NCBI GenBank assembly: GCA_045807945.1
Contig: JBJMGI010000061.1
Coordinates: 1-11,307 of the forward strand
Reading direction: 5' to 3'
Length of the DNA: 11,307 nt
From: CAVQGF01 sp045807945
Lineage (GTDB): Bacteria; Acidobacteriota; Terriglobia; Terriglobales; Acidobacteriaceae
The notes beneath the pieces are model-generated. The model made no database searches, was not told where the DNA came from, and saw nothing but the letters and a program-made list of their open reading frames with translations. Shown here piece after piece: positions 1-7,337 of the stretch. The position numbers were made by a program, and so were the translations under genes. Positions within the stretch are counted from its first letter, which is position 1; the number at the start of each line of letters is the position of its first letter.

Positions 1-884
1 GCCGATGAGAGCCCCACCTTCACCGGTTTCTTCTGTTTCTCATTGAACGAGATCACGTAATGACGAATGCCGTCGTAAGTGACTTCTCTCGTGAACGGCA
101 GCTCAAGATCGCCAATCAGGTACTCGTCAATTCTTTCCCCGGGGCGGTCCGGTATCTGCTCCCATCTTCCACCCCGGTGTTTGACCCAGATGTCGAGAAT
201 GTCGCGAATAAGCGCCGCTTTCATGTGGCGGGACAGGACCTTGCCGGATAATTCTTTGGAATGTTTCATAGCGGTGAGCACCAGGCGCACCGCTTCGTCG
301 ACGGTAAAAAAGAATCGCCGCATTTCCGGGCCAGTAGTGCCGATAACGCGCTTTGATTCGTGCATCTTCTTCCAGATCGGCAGCACAGAGCCGGTGGACC
401 AGGCCACGTTCCCATAACGCACGCACACGAAGCGGGTACTGGTCTTCCCGTCAAGGGAACAGAACATTCTCTCCATCAGCGCCTTTGTGAGACCGTAAGT
501 ATTTCGCACTGGTGGGGCAGCTTTGTCGGTTGAGATTCCAACAACGAGCTTGACGCCGTGTTCCATGGCAACCCGCGCCACGTTCTCTGAGCCGATCACG
601 TTAACGTCAACACATTCGAGAGGTTGTTTTTCGGCGAGATCCACAAACTTAGTAGCGGCAGCATGAATTATGATTTCCGGCTTCGCTTCGAGCACAACGT
701 CGCGCACGGACTCGGGTCGCGCCACGTCAACCGGGTAGGCGGGACACCCGGTGAACGCCTTGGCCATCATGTTCTGCTTCTGATTTCTGCCGCAAAGAAA
801 GACGTTGTTGTCTTTCTTCAGCGCAAGAGCCAGACGCCTGCCCAGGAATCCTGAGCCACCTGTGATAAGGATTCTTTGTCCCAT
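1..884 (-). CDS. CapD/PseB-like nucleotide-sugar 4,6-dehydratase/epimerase (SDR family), 3' end outside window
   Basis: The minus strand reads open without a stop from an ATG at 884 to the window edge, giving about 294 residues of a partial protein. It is an extended short-chain dehydrogenase of the polysaccharide-biosynthesis (Polysacc_synt_2) type. Seen in order: the NAD(P)-binding TGGSGFLG at residues 8-15, IIHAAATKF at 72-80, STDKAAPPV at 118-126, the catalytic-type Y130-x3-K134 in YGLTK, RYGNV at 156-160, and PEMRRFFFTVDEAV at 186-199. Family members act on cytoplasmic UDP-sugars such as UDP-GlcNAc to make keto-deoxy-sugar precursors of surface glycans; the substrate here cannot be read from sequence. 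An in-frame TAA about 30 bases upstream bounds the start. No clear ribosome site is visible. It diverges from the methyltransferase genes, which fits a glycan locus. It could also be a 3,5-epimerase-type or uncharacterised relative. Confidence 0.9.
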   Translation of the reverse strand, partial: MGQRILITGGSGFLGRRLALALKKDNNVFLCGRNQKQNMMAKAFTGCPAYPVDVARPESVRDVVLEAKPEIIIHAAATKFVDLAEKQPLECVDVNVIGSENVARVAMEHGVKLVVGISTDKAAPPVRNTYGLTKALMERMFCSLDGKTSTRFVCVRYGNVAWSTGSVLPIWKKMHESKRVIGTTGPEMRRFFFTVDEAVRLVLTAMKHSKELSGKVLSRHMKAALIRDILDIWVKHRGGRWEQIPDRPGERIDEYLIGDLELPFTREVTYDGIRHYVISFNEKQKKPVKVGLSS

Positions 885-947
885 TGAATGTGAGTAGATG
901 CAGTTAGCATCTTAGCCCAACTCATCAGAATCGGGAATGCGTTTGGA

Positions 948-1910
948 GTGGCAAACGCAAACGATTTATACAATTCTTTTTCCAGAGCACCATATAATCG
1001 CTGCAAAGCCTCCGTCACATATGACCTTGGTACTCATTTCTTGACTGCGACCCGGACCAGGATCCTGAATACTTTTCGTTCGCTCTGTTTTCAGGCAACG
1101 ACGCTCGACCGCTTTCTGCCCGCGGTGACAGCTGGCAGGCAAGCAGAGGAACTGCTCTCCAAGCTTCCGCCAAACCCGGGCCAGTACCGGAAGCCAACCA
1201 TCCGCAGAGCGACGCGCGATGGGATCAGCTTCGAGTTGGACCTCAGCGACTTCATGGAATGGGCCGTCTACTTCGGGATAACCATTGAGCCGCGAACTGT
1301 TCTATATGGACTTGTGAGAGCGAACGACGTCGCGGTGGACATCGGCGCGAACATCGGCGAAGTCGCTTTGAATTTAGCGAAGCGGGTTGGGGAAAAGGGC
1401 GCGGTTCACGCATTCGAGGCGAATCCGCTGGTTTATGAAAAGCTGCTGCGGAATTTATCTCTCAACAGCAGTTTGAATGTCATACCGTCCAACGTCGGAT
1501 TAAGCGACCAATCAGGGTCCGCCCAGATGTGGACGCCGGAGCAGAACCGCGGGGGCGGCACTATCAGTGACGTTCCCGCAGGAGCGCGCGCAATCGCAAT
1601 ACAGCTCGTGCGCTTCGATGACGTATGGAATGTCGAGAATTCCCGGCTCGATCTCATCAAGCTCGACGTTGAGGGACACGAGCTGAAGGTGCTGCGGGGA
1701 GCGGAGGGTGTGCTTCGTCGCTACCGTCCAAAGTTGTTTGTGGAACTGGACGACAACAACCTACGAAGGCATGGCGCTTCCGCTCGAGAGTTGTTGGCCT
1801 TCCTGGAGTCGTTCGGCTACAAGTGCACAGACCCGGTGAGCGGAGAGGTGCTACATGCAAACTCAGATTTTGCAGGCAAGCACCTGGACTTCGTCGGACG
1901 CGCGGATTAA
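948..1910 (+). CDS. FkbM-family SAM-dependent methyltransferase
   Basis: Up to 320 residues. The SAM-binding motif I is clear (VDIGANIGEVAL, residues 130-141), followed by HAFEANP (154-160), where the acidic residue ending strand 2 would hold the ribose, and the family signature LIKLDVEGHELKVLRGA (236-252). FkbM-type enzymes are usually O-methyltransferases acting on hydroxyls of polyketides, glycopeptides or sugars. In this setting a sugar of a surface glycan is the likeliest acceptor. The start is uncertain. GTG at 948 is the longest reading, but residues 1-31 do not look like the family and a TATAAT lies inside them (993-998). An in-frame TTG at 1041 is the main alternative. Neither has a good ribosome site. 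The zinc-ribbon methyltransferase begins 5 bases after the stop, so the two are almost certainly co-transcribed. Confidence 0.9.
   Translation: MANANDLYNSFSRAPYNRCKASVTYDLGTHFLTATRTRILNTFRSLCFQATTLDRFLPAVTAGRQAEELLSKLPPNPGQYRKPTIRRATRDGISFELDLSDFMEWAVYFGITIEPRTVLYGLVRANDVAVDIGANIGEVALNLAKRVGEKGAVHAFEANPLVYEKLLRNLSLNSSLNVIPSNVGLSDQSGSAQMWTPEQNRGGGTISDVPAGARAIAIQLVRFDDVWNVENSRLDLIKLDVEGHELKVLRGAEGVLRRYRPKLFVELDDNNLRRHGASARELLAFLESFGYKCTDPVSGEVLHANSDFAGKHLDFVGRAD
950..1000. promoter_or_regulatory. Candidate divergent promoter region
   Basis: This AT-rich stretch lies between two diverging glycan genes. A perfect TATAAT occurs on the plus strand at 993-998, and TATAAA reads on the minus strand at 970-965. 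No good -35 hexamer was found at the usual 16-18 base distance for either, so the assignment rests on position and the -10 matches only. If the plus-strand box is real, the FkbM gene must start downstream of it. Confidence 0.3.
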
Positions 1911-1915
1911 CGAAA

Positions 1916-2929
1916 ATGTTCCTGGAACTTCTCGACATCCTGGTGTGTCCCAACTGCAAGCGCGCGCTGACCTGCGCGCCCGCTCCGAAATCGGGCGATG
2001 GGGAAGTGCTGGAGGGGACATTGCACTGCGCCGGTTGTCGCCGCAGGTATCCGATCAGCGGTGGCATTCCGCGATTTGTTTCAGACGAGGAATATGCGGG
2101 CTCCTTCGGGTTGCAGTGGAACCGTTTCAAGACCGAGCAGTTGGACTCCGTCAACGGCACGCGGTTGTCTGCTGGTCGGTTTCTCACGGAAACCGGTTGG
2201 GAGCAGGGCACCATGCACGGAGATTGGGTGCTTGATGCGGGTTGCGGCGCGGGCCGCTTTCTCGAGAGTGCGGCGCGTACCGGAGCAAGAGTGCTTGGCA
2301 TCGACCTAAGCTGTGCCGTCGATGCCGCTCGTGACAATCTGCGCGGGGTGCGCAATGTTCACCTTGCGCAAGCGAGCATCTACGCGCTGCCTTTGCGCGA
2401 TAAGAGCCTGGCTGCAAGTTACTCTTTGGGTGTGATCCAACATACGCCGGACCCGCTGCGCGCGGTTGCCGCCGTAGCTGCGACGGTGAAACCTGCGGGC
2501 AAGATCGCCCTAACCATCTATGAGAAAAAGCGCTTCACTCGACTGAACGCGAAATATTTGATTCGCCCGATCACCCGGCGCCTGCCACCAAGATTGCTGC
2601 TGCTGTTGCTGAAGATTTGTTTGCCATTCTTGTTTGCGCTGACAGAGGTCCTGTTCCGCGTTCCAGCGCTTGGCCGGATGTTCCGGTTCATCATCCCGGT
2701 CGCGAACTATGTCGACGTCCGCGAACTTACTCTTAAGCAGCGGTATCGCTGGGCATTGATGGACACCTTTGACATGCTCGCGCCGCGTTACGATTCCCCG
2801 CAATCTGAGGCGGCAGTCTCGGAACAACTCGCGCGCTCAGGCTTCGTCAACATTGAGCGCGGAAAGGGCGCAGGGCTGAATGTGGCCGCGAAGCGGGCTG
2901 CTCAGTCAGCGCAGGACTCCGCAAGATGA
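1916..2929 (+). CDS. Class I SAM methyltransferase with N-terminal Trm112-like zinc ribbon
   Basis: 337 residues from ATG 1916. The same frame is open further upstream, but that part overlaps the FkbM gene. Residues 1-55 form a Trm112/UPF0434-like zinc ribbon: LLDILVCPNC with C11 and C14, then CAGC with C38 and C41, ending PISGGIPRFV. A Methyltransf_11-type domain follows, with motif I VLDAGCGAGRF (105-115), GID (128-130) for the ribose-binding acidic residue, and YSLGVIQHTPDPLRAV (169-184). A hydrophobic, leucine-rich stretch lies at about 226-247 and may be a membrane-associating helix. Free-standing Trm112 proteins activate partner methyltransferases; here the ribbon is fused in cis. Its stop overlaps the following methyltransferase gene by 4 bases. 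The substrate is unknown; glycan or lipid-linked sugar methylation is inferred from the neighbours. Confidence 0.88.
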   Translation: MFLELLDILVCPNCKRALTCAPAPKSGDGEVLEGTLHCAGCRRRYPISGGIPRFVSDEEYAGSFGLQWNRFKTEQLDSVNGTRLSAGRFLTETGWEQGTMHGDWVLDAGCGAGRFLESAARTGARVLGIDLSCAVDAARDNLRGVRNVHLAQASIYALPLRDKSLAASYSLGVIQHTPDPLRAVAAVAATVKPAGKIALTIYEKKRFTRLNAKYLIRPITRRLPPRLLLLLLKICLPFLFALTEVLFRVPALGRMFRFIIPVANYVDVRELTLKQRYRWALMDTFDMLAPRYDSPQSEAAVSEQLARSGFVNIERGKGAGLNVAAKRAAQSAQDSAR

Positions 2930-3780
2930 GCGACGCGAATCGCTCCACCGGTGCTCTCGAAAACGTAGATGCTGCCGTCGTTGAAGGTTTTGGCAAGGAA
3001 TGGGCCGCCTTCGACCAGAGCGGTGTGAGCCGGCAGGAACTGCGCCGGGCGTTCGAGAAATACTTCGCCATTTTCCCGGCTTCAGCTCTCAACGAGCAAG
3101 CTGTCGGGTTCGATGCCGGGTGTGGCAGCGGCCGCTGGGCATCTTTCGTCGCGCCTTCAGTCAAGGAACTCCATTGTGTGGACGCGAGTGCGGAAGCTCT
3201 TGCCGTAGCGAAACGAATGCTCGGCGCCTTCGGGAACGTCCAGTTTCATCACAGTTCGGTGGCTGACATGTCCTTGCCGGATGGCTCGATGGACTTCGGC
3301 TATTCGCTTGGCGTTCTTCATCATCTGCCGGACACTCAAAGTGCGCTGAACCATTGCTCGCAAAAACTGAAGCCCGGTGCTCCGTTCCTGCTCTACCTTT
3401 ATTACGCCTTTGATAATCGTCCGCTGTGGTTCCGCGCCCTTTGGAGGGTCAGCGATGCCGCGCGACGAATGATCAGCCGTCTGCCCTTCGCTTTGCAGCA
3501 TTTCGTTTCAGAGGTAATCGCCCTTTTCTTCTATTGGCCCTTCGCCCGAATAGCGCGCATTTTCGAGAACCGCAAGTGGGCTGCCTCGCTGCCGCTGTTT
3601 TTTTATCGCCGCAGCAGCTTCTACATCATGCGCAATGACGCTCTGGATCGTTTCGCGACGAAGCTGGAGAAAAGGTTCACCGCGGCACAGATCGTCGCGA
3701 TGATGCAAAATGCGGGCTTCGAAAACATTCAGGTCAACCCGGACGAGCCGTATTGGTGCGTTTCAGGGACGCGCCGGTAA
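2926..3780 (+). CDS. Class I SAM-dependent methyltransferase
   Basis: 284 residues. The ATG overlaps the upstream TGA in an ATGA arrangement, implying translational coupling. Motif I is FDAGCGSGRW (62-71). CVDAS (84-88) supplies the ribose-binding acidic residue, and YSLGVLHHLPD (126-136) closely parallels YSLGVIQHTPD in the preceding gene. An N-terminal FGKEWAAF (22-29) matches FGLQWNRF of that gene, so the two look like diverged paralogues, but this one lacks the zinc ribbon. An aromatic and hydrophobic segment at about 187-211 parallels the hydrophobic insertion of its neighbour. The general class is certain; the substrate is not. Context suggests methylation of a sugar in a surface glycan. 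It is the last gene before a 109-base gap with a possible new promoter. Confidence 0.88.
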   Translation: MSDANRSTGALENVDAAVVEGFGKEWAAFDQSGVSRQELRRAFEKYFAIFPASALNEQAVGFDAGCGSGRWASFVAPSVKELHCVDASAEALAVAKRMLGAFGNVQFHHSSVADMSLPDGSMDFGYSLGVLHHLPDTQSALNHCSQKLKPGAPFLLYLYYAFDNRPLWFRALWRVSDAARRMISRLPFALQHFVSEVIALFFYWPFARIARIFENRKWAASLPLFFYRRSSFYIMRNDALDRFATKLEKRFTAAQIVAMMQNAGFENIQVNPDEPYWCVSGTRR

Positions 3781-3803
3781 AAAGGGGAAACAGCGAAGGT
3801 CGA

Positions 3804-3826
3804 GTTTCGAGAAACACCGTTATAAT
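3804..3826 (+). promoter_or_regulatory. Candidate promoter with overlapping operator-like dyad upstream of asnB
   Basis: The 109-base gap 3781-3889 contains a perfect -10 hexamer TATAAT at 3821-3826. The dyad GTTTC-GA-GAAAC lies at 3804-3815, in the spacer immediately upstream of it. No convincing -35 hexamer is present, which would fit an activator-dependent or weak promoter. A two-base loop is too tight for a good hairpin, so the dyad looks more like a protein-binding operator than a terminator. The asparagine synthetase start follows about 64 bases downstream. Confidence 0.35.
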
Positions 3827-3889
3827 CAGCAGCACACAGCAACTCTCAAGTTGTCAGCCCTAAGCGCGTGGGGCTAGGAACCAATCTGA

Positions 3890-5899
3890 ATGTGCGGTAT
3901 TGCCGGTTTTCTGGATGCTTCGGGGCAGCGCTCGGAAGTGGCCCTTCTCGAGATCGCGCAACGAATGTCGGACGCGCTGGCGCACCGTGGGCCAGATGAT
4001 CAAGGTCATTGGGCAGACCCTTCCGCCGGGATCGCTCTCGGATTTCGCCGCCTCTCGATAATCGATGTATCACCCACCGGGCATCAGCCCATGGTCTCGG
4101 CCGGCGGGCGCTTCGTCATCATCTTTAATGGCGAGATCTATAACTACGACGAGCTGCGCTCGGAGCTGCTTCGTAATTTCGGCGCGAAACTTCGCGGCAC
4201 CTCCGACACAGAAGTCATGCTGCTGGGATTCGATTCCTGGGGAGTCGAGCAGACTCTGCGCCGGCTGAATGGCATGTTTGCGCTCGCCATTTGGGACCGC
4301 GCCGAGCGAACTCTGTATTTGTGTCGTGATCGGCTGGGGGAGAAGCCCCTGTACTACGGATGGATGGGTGGCACCCTTCTGTTTGCCTCAGAGCTGAAGA
4401 GCTTTCACCAGCATCCGCAGTTCCAGCCTGAACTCAATACCGAGATCCTTCCGCTGTACCTGCGCTATGGATATGTGCCCACTCCGGCGTCGATCTACAA
4501 GAATGTCAACAAACTTCCGCCGGCAACGTTTTTGAAGATCGCGAAGGCTGACGCCGACGCTACGCCGCAAAAATACTGGTCGATGGAGCAGGTTGTTATT
4601 GATTCTCGGGAGCATCAGTTTCCAGGATCGTTGGAAGAAGCGGTTGGAGAGCTTTCCACTCGCCTGAAGCGCTCGGTCAAGCAGAGGATGCAAGCTGACG
4701 TGCCACTCGGCGCGTTCCTTTCAGGCGGCATAGATTCGAGCACAATTGTCGCCCTGATGCAGGAAGTGAGTTCGCGCCCGGTACATACTTTTTCGATCGG
4801 CTTTCAGGAAGATAGCTACAACGAAGCAAGGGACGCCGAGCGAGTCGCCCGGCATCTTCACACCGAGCACACGGAGTTCTACATCTCTTCGGCGCAGGCG
4901 ATGGAAATCATTCCCCGCTTGCCCGAGCTGTTTGACGAACCTTTTGCGGATTCTTCTCAGATCCCGACATTCCTCATTTCGCAACTTGCGAGGCGCCACG
5001 TCACCGTGGCCCTTACCGGCGATGGTGGTGACGAGGTTTTCGGAGGTTATAACCGTTACCTGTGGCACGGCAGAATATGGAACGTGATCTCGCGCGTGCC
5101 GCGGGCGGCAAGTTCCGCGCTCGGCGGAGCGGTCACGCTTCTATCTCCCGCCGCCTGGGACACGATCTTCACCGCTGTAAGCCCGTTGCTGCCCAAGAGC
5201 ATGGTGCAGCGCCTGGGCGGACAAAAAATTCACAAGCTCGCTAACATCCTGCGCGCCCGCACAGAGCGAGCGTTGTATCAGCAGATCAGCTCGATATCGC
5301 AGGTACCATCTGAGCTGCTGGACGAGCGCTTGAAGCCGGTCTCTTCTGACTTTCTGCCGTCCGGTCCCGAATTCTCCGACTTCATCGAAGAGATGATGTA
5401 CCTCGATACCATCACTTATCTTCCAGACGACATTCTTGCGAAGGTAGATCGCGCCAGCATGGGCGCAAGTCTCGAGACCCGTGCACCCTTCGTAGATCAC
5501 GAGATCGTCGAGTTCGCATGGAGTTTGCCACTCTCCATGAAGGTGCGCGGCGGAGTGGGGAAGCAAATCGTGCGGAATGTGCTCTCGAAGTTCGTGCCCA
5601 GTGAACTTACAGATCGTCCCAAGACAGGCTTCGGGGTACCGCTCGGCGGGTGGCTGCGTGGTGAGTTACGCGACTGGGCGGAAGCCGCACTGGACGCCAA
5701 CACCATGCGTTCCCAGGGACTTCTCGACGTGGCCGCCGTCCACAAAAAATGGCACGAGCACCTGTCAGGAGCGCGCGAATGGCAGTACCAGATCTGGACC
5801 ATTCTCATGCTGCAAACCTGGCTTCAGCGGCACTCCACCGATGCGGCAAGGTGCGCAGAACAGCAACATCTTCATGCAAGTACCGCGGGCAAGCAGTAG
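3890..5899 (+). CDS. asnB: Asparagine synthase (glutamine-hydrolysing), AsnB family
   Basis: 669 residues, near the usual length for long bacterial AsnB-type proteins. The start MCGIAGF leaves Cys2 as the N-terminal nucleophile of the class II glutaminase domain (about 1-215). FRRLSIID (52-59), FNGEIYNY (79-86) and TSDTE (104-108) are the expected glutamine-binding elements. The synthetase domain follows from about 250, with the ATP pyrophosphatase loop LSGGIDSS (277-284) and TGDGGDEVFGGYNRY (376-390). All catalytic elements appear intact. The family moves glutamine amide nitrogen onto an acyl-adenylate. In glycan clusters such enzymes are thought to amidate uronic acids or other sugar carboxylates rather than make free asparagine, which is the reading preferred here by context. 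AGGA at 3876-3879 precedes the ATG by 10 bases. The membrane-protein gene starts 17 bases after the stop. Confidence 0.93.
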   Translation: MCGIAGFLDASGQRSEVALLEIAQRMSDALAHRGPDDQGHWADPSAGIALGFRRLSIIDVSPTGHQPMVSAGGRFVIIFNGEIYNYDELRSELLRNFGAKLRGTSDTEVMLLGFDSWGVEQTLRRLNGMFALAIWDRAERTLYLCRDRLGEKPLYYGWMGGTLLFASELKSFHQHPQFQPELNTEILPLYLRYGYVPTPASIYKNVNKLPPATFLKIAKADADATPQKYWSMEQVVIDSREHQFPGSLEEAVGELSTRLKRSVKQRMQADVPLGAFLSGGIDSSTIVALMQEVSSRPVHTFSIGFQEDSYNEARDAERVARHLHTEHTEFYISSAQAMEIIPRLPELFDEPFADSSQIPTFLISQLARRHVTVALTGDGGDEVFGGYNRYLWHGRIWNVISRVPRAASSALGGAVTLLSPAAWDTIFTAVSPLLPKSMVQRLGGQKIHKLANILRARTERALYQQISSISQVPSELLDERLKPVSSDFLPSGPEFSDFIEEMMYLDTITYLPDDILAKVDRASMGASLETRAPFVDHEIVEFAWSLPLSMKVRGGVGKQIVRNVLSKFVPSELTDRPKTGFGVPLGGWLRGELRDWAEAALDANTMRSQGLLDVAAVHKKWHEHLSGAREWQYQIWTILMLQTWLQRHSTDAARCAEQQHLHASTAGKQ

Positions 5900-5916
5900 T
5901 ACTATCTCCATAACTA

Positions 5917-7293
5917 ATGCCCGCTCCCGCGCCTACTCGAAAGTTTGTCGTGCACGTGGTGGGCGTTCTTTGCCTGATCACCGCGCCTTTATGGCTGTAC
6001 TTGCTTCTTTTTCCGGAAGGGTACGGCTACCTCATGGGTATTTTCATTTTTCTGGCGGCGCTCGTCGTGGACTTAGGACTCATCCTGCATGTATCGCGTC
6101 ACGACGGCGAACTGCGGCAAATCATGACGGTCGGCTTGTTCCTGAAGATGCTGGGTGCCGCCGTTTACCTAGCAATGATCATGAAGCTCTACAACGGCGC
6201 CGGCGACATGTTCGCCTATTACCAATGGGGCTCCAAGTTCGCCACGAATATCAGGGAATACGGTGAGATCGGCGTTCTGAAAGGCGAATTGGGATTCAGC
6301 GCTAACGGCGAGGCGAACGGTACCACGAGCATCAGTGTGCTGACCGGCCTCATTTTCGCTATCACCGGCCCCACGTTAACGGGCGCGATCGTGATCTTCT
6401 CGTCGGTTGCATACTGGGGAAGTTACTTGTTCTGGAAGGCATTCAAAGTTGCTTTCCCCGATTCAAACGTCTACCTGGCTGCGATGCTCTTGTTCTTCAT
6501 GCCATCGTTTATTTTTTGGGCATCAGCGCTCGGCAAAGATGCACTCATTTTTTTCTGTATTGCTCTCGTGGCATATGGTTTGTGCCAAGTTATCTATGCT
6601 GCCCGGGTAGGCGCGCTGTTCCATATCACGCTGGGAATCGTGGGCGCCGCGTTCATCCGCCCGCACATTGCGGGAATCCTTGGTTTATCGCTTTGTACCG
6701 TTTTCCTGCTGGGAAAGAACAGGGCCGGTCTGCCGGGAGTAGTGGCGCGAGTGCTCCTCGTCCCCGTGCTGATTGCGGGAAGCTACTACGCGATCAACAA
6801 TGCTAAAGCGCAACTGGGGGTTAGTGACGCTCAGGATGCGGAGAAAGTGGCCAGCAGCTGGTCTAAATCGACTCAGTACGGAGGGTCGAGTTTCCAGTCC
6901 GGTTCGTTTTTCGCAAGAGTGGTGTTATCACCTACTCTTCCGTTTCGTCCGTTCCCCTGGGAGGTCGGCAGCGTTCAAACTGCGCTCGCCAGCGCGGAAG
7001 GAATGTTTCTCTTATTTTTTTTCTGGCGGAATCGAAAGAGTTTAAAGCAATCACTCCTGCGGTGGCGATCCGACCCATTTACGGCCTTCATACTCTTTTT
7101 CTCGCTGGAGACCTCGGCAGCGCTTGCCTCTGCATTCAGTAATTTCGGGCTCCTTGCGCGGCAACGAGTGATGTTTACGCCGCTGCTAATATTGTTGATC
7201 CCGGCTTGTCCTTACGTTAAACGCCAACTCGCAACCCAACGTGAGCGCATTTCTCTGGGAGCTCTACCCGCCAGGCGCGGGCTTTCGGTTTAG
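5917..7293 (+). CDS. Polytopic membrane protein, candidate polysaccharide polymerase or membrane glycosyltransferase
   Basis: 458 residues with about 10-11 hydrophobic segments: roughly 10-31, 37-58, 70-89, 138-156, 157-174, 185-204, 207-229, 235-264, 274-291, 360-369, 386-405 and 418-430. A hydrophilic loop at about 91-137 carries GDMFAYYQWG (96-105). A second long loop lies at about 295-355 and ends in PFRPFPWE (342-349). LLARQRVMFTPLLILL (412-427) closes the last helix. Number and spacing of helices, plus polar loops, recall Wzy/EpsG-type polymerases and GT-C glycosyltransferases, but no diagnostic motif allows a firm family name. No ribosome site is visible at the ATG, which follows the asnB stop by 17 bases, so translation may depend on coupling. 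Position at the end of a glycan operon supports a role in chain assembly or export; that is inference. Confidence 0.75.
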   Translation: MPAPAPTRKFVVHVVGVLCLITAPLWLYLLLFPEGYGYLMGIFIFLAALVVDLGLILHVSRHDGELRQIMTVGLFLKMLGAAVYLAMIMKLYNGAGDMFAYYQWGSKFATNIREYGEIGVLKGELGFSANGEANGTTSISVLTGLIFAITGPTLTGAIVIFSSVAYWGSYLFWKAFKVAFPDSNVYLAAMLLFFMPSFIFWASALGKDALIFFCIALVAYGLCQVIYAARVGALFHITLGIVGAAFIRPHIAGILGLSLCTVFLLGKNRAGLPGVVARVLLVPVLIAGSYYAINNAKAQLGVSDAQDAEKVASSWSKSTQYGGSSFQSGSFFARVVLSPTLPFRPFPWEVGSVQTALASAEGMFLLFFFWRNRKSLKQSLLRWRSDPFTAFILFFSLETSAALASAFSNFGLLARQRVMFTPLLILLIPACPYVKRQLATQRERISLGALPARRGLSV

Positions 7294-7306
7294 TTTTTCG
7301 TTAGCG

Positions 7307-7328
7307 TTCACTTTGTTAAAGATGTGAA
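7307..7328 (+). promoter_or_regulatory. Inverted repeat upstream of the lysR gene, possible operator
   Basis: TTCAC at 7307-7311 and GTGAA at 7324-7328 form a dyad with a 12-base spacer, ending 9 bases before the regulator's ATG. LysR-type proteins commonly autoregulate through dyads near their own promoter. A 5-base arm can also arise by chance, so this is a weak candidate. Confidence 0.25.
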
Positions 7329-7337
7329 TGAAAAACA

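Noticed and set aside
1657..2355. Long 232-residue minus-strand open frame
   Set aside because: It lies opposite the FkbM and zinc-ribbon methyltransferases, is rich in Arg, Pro and Ser, and shows no family motif; a shadow of high-GC coding DNA.
5577..6266. 229-residue plus-strand frame bridging asnB and the membrane protein
   Set aside because: It overlaps two well-supported genes in another frame, with a composition typical of shadow frames and no domain.
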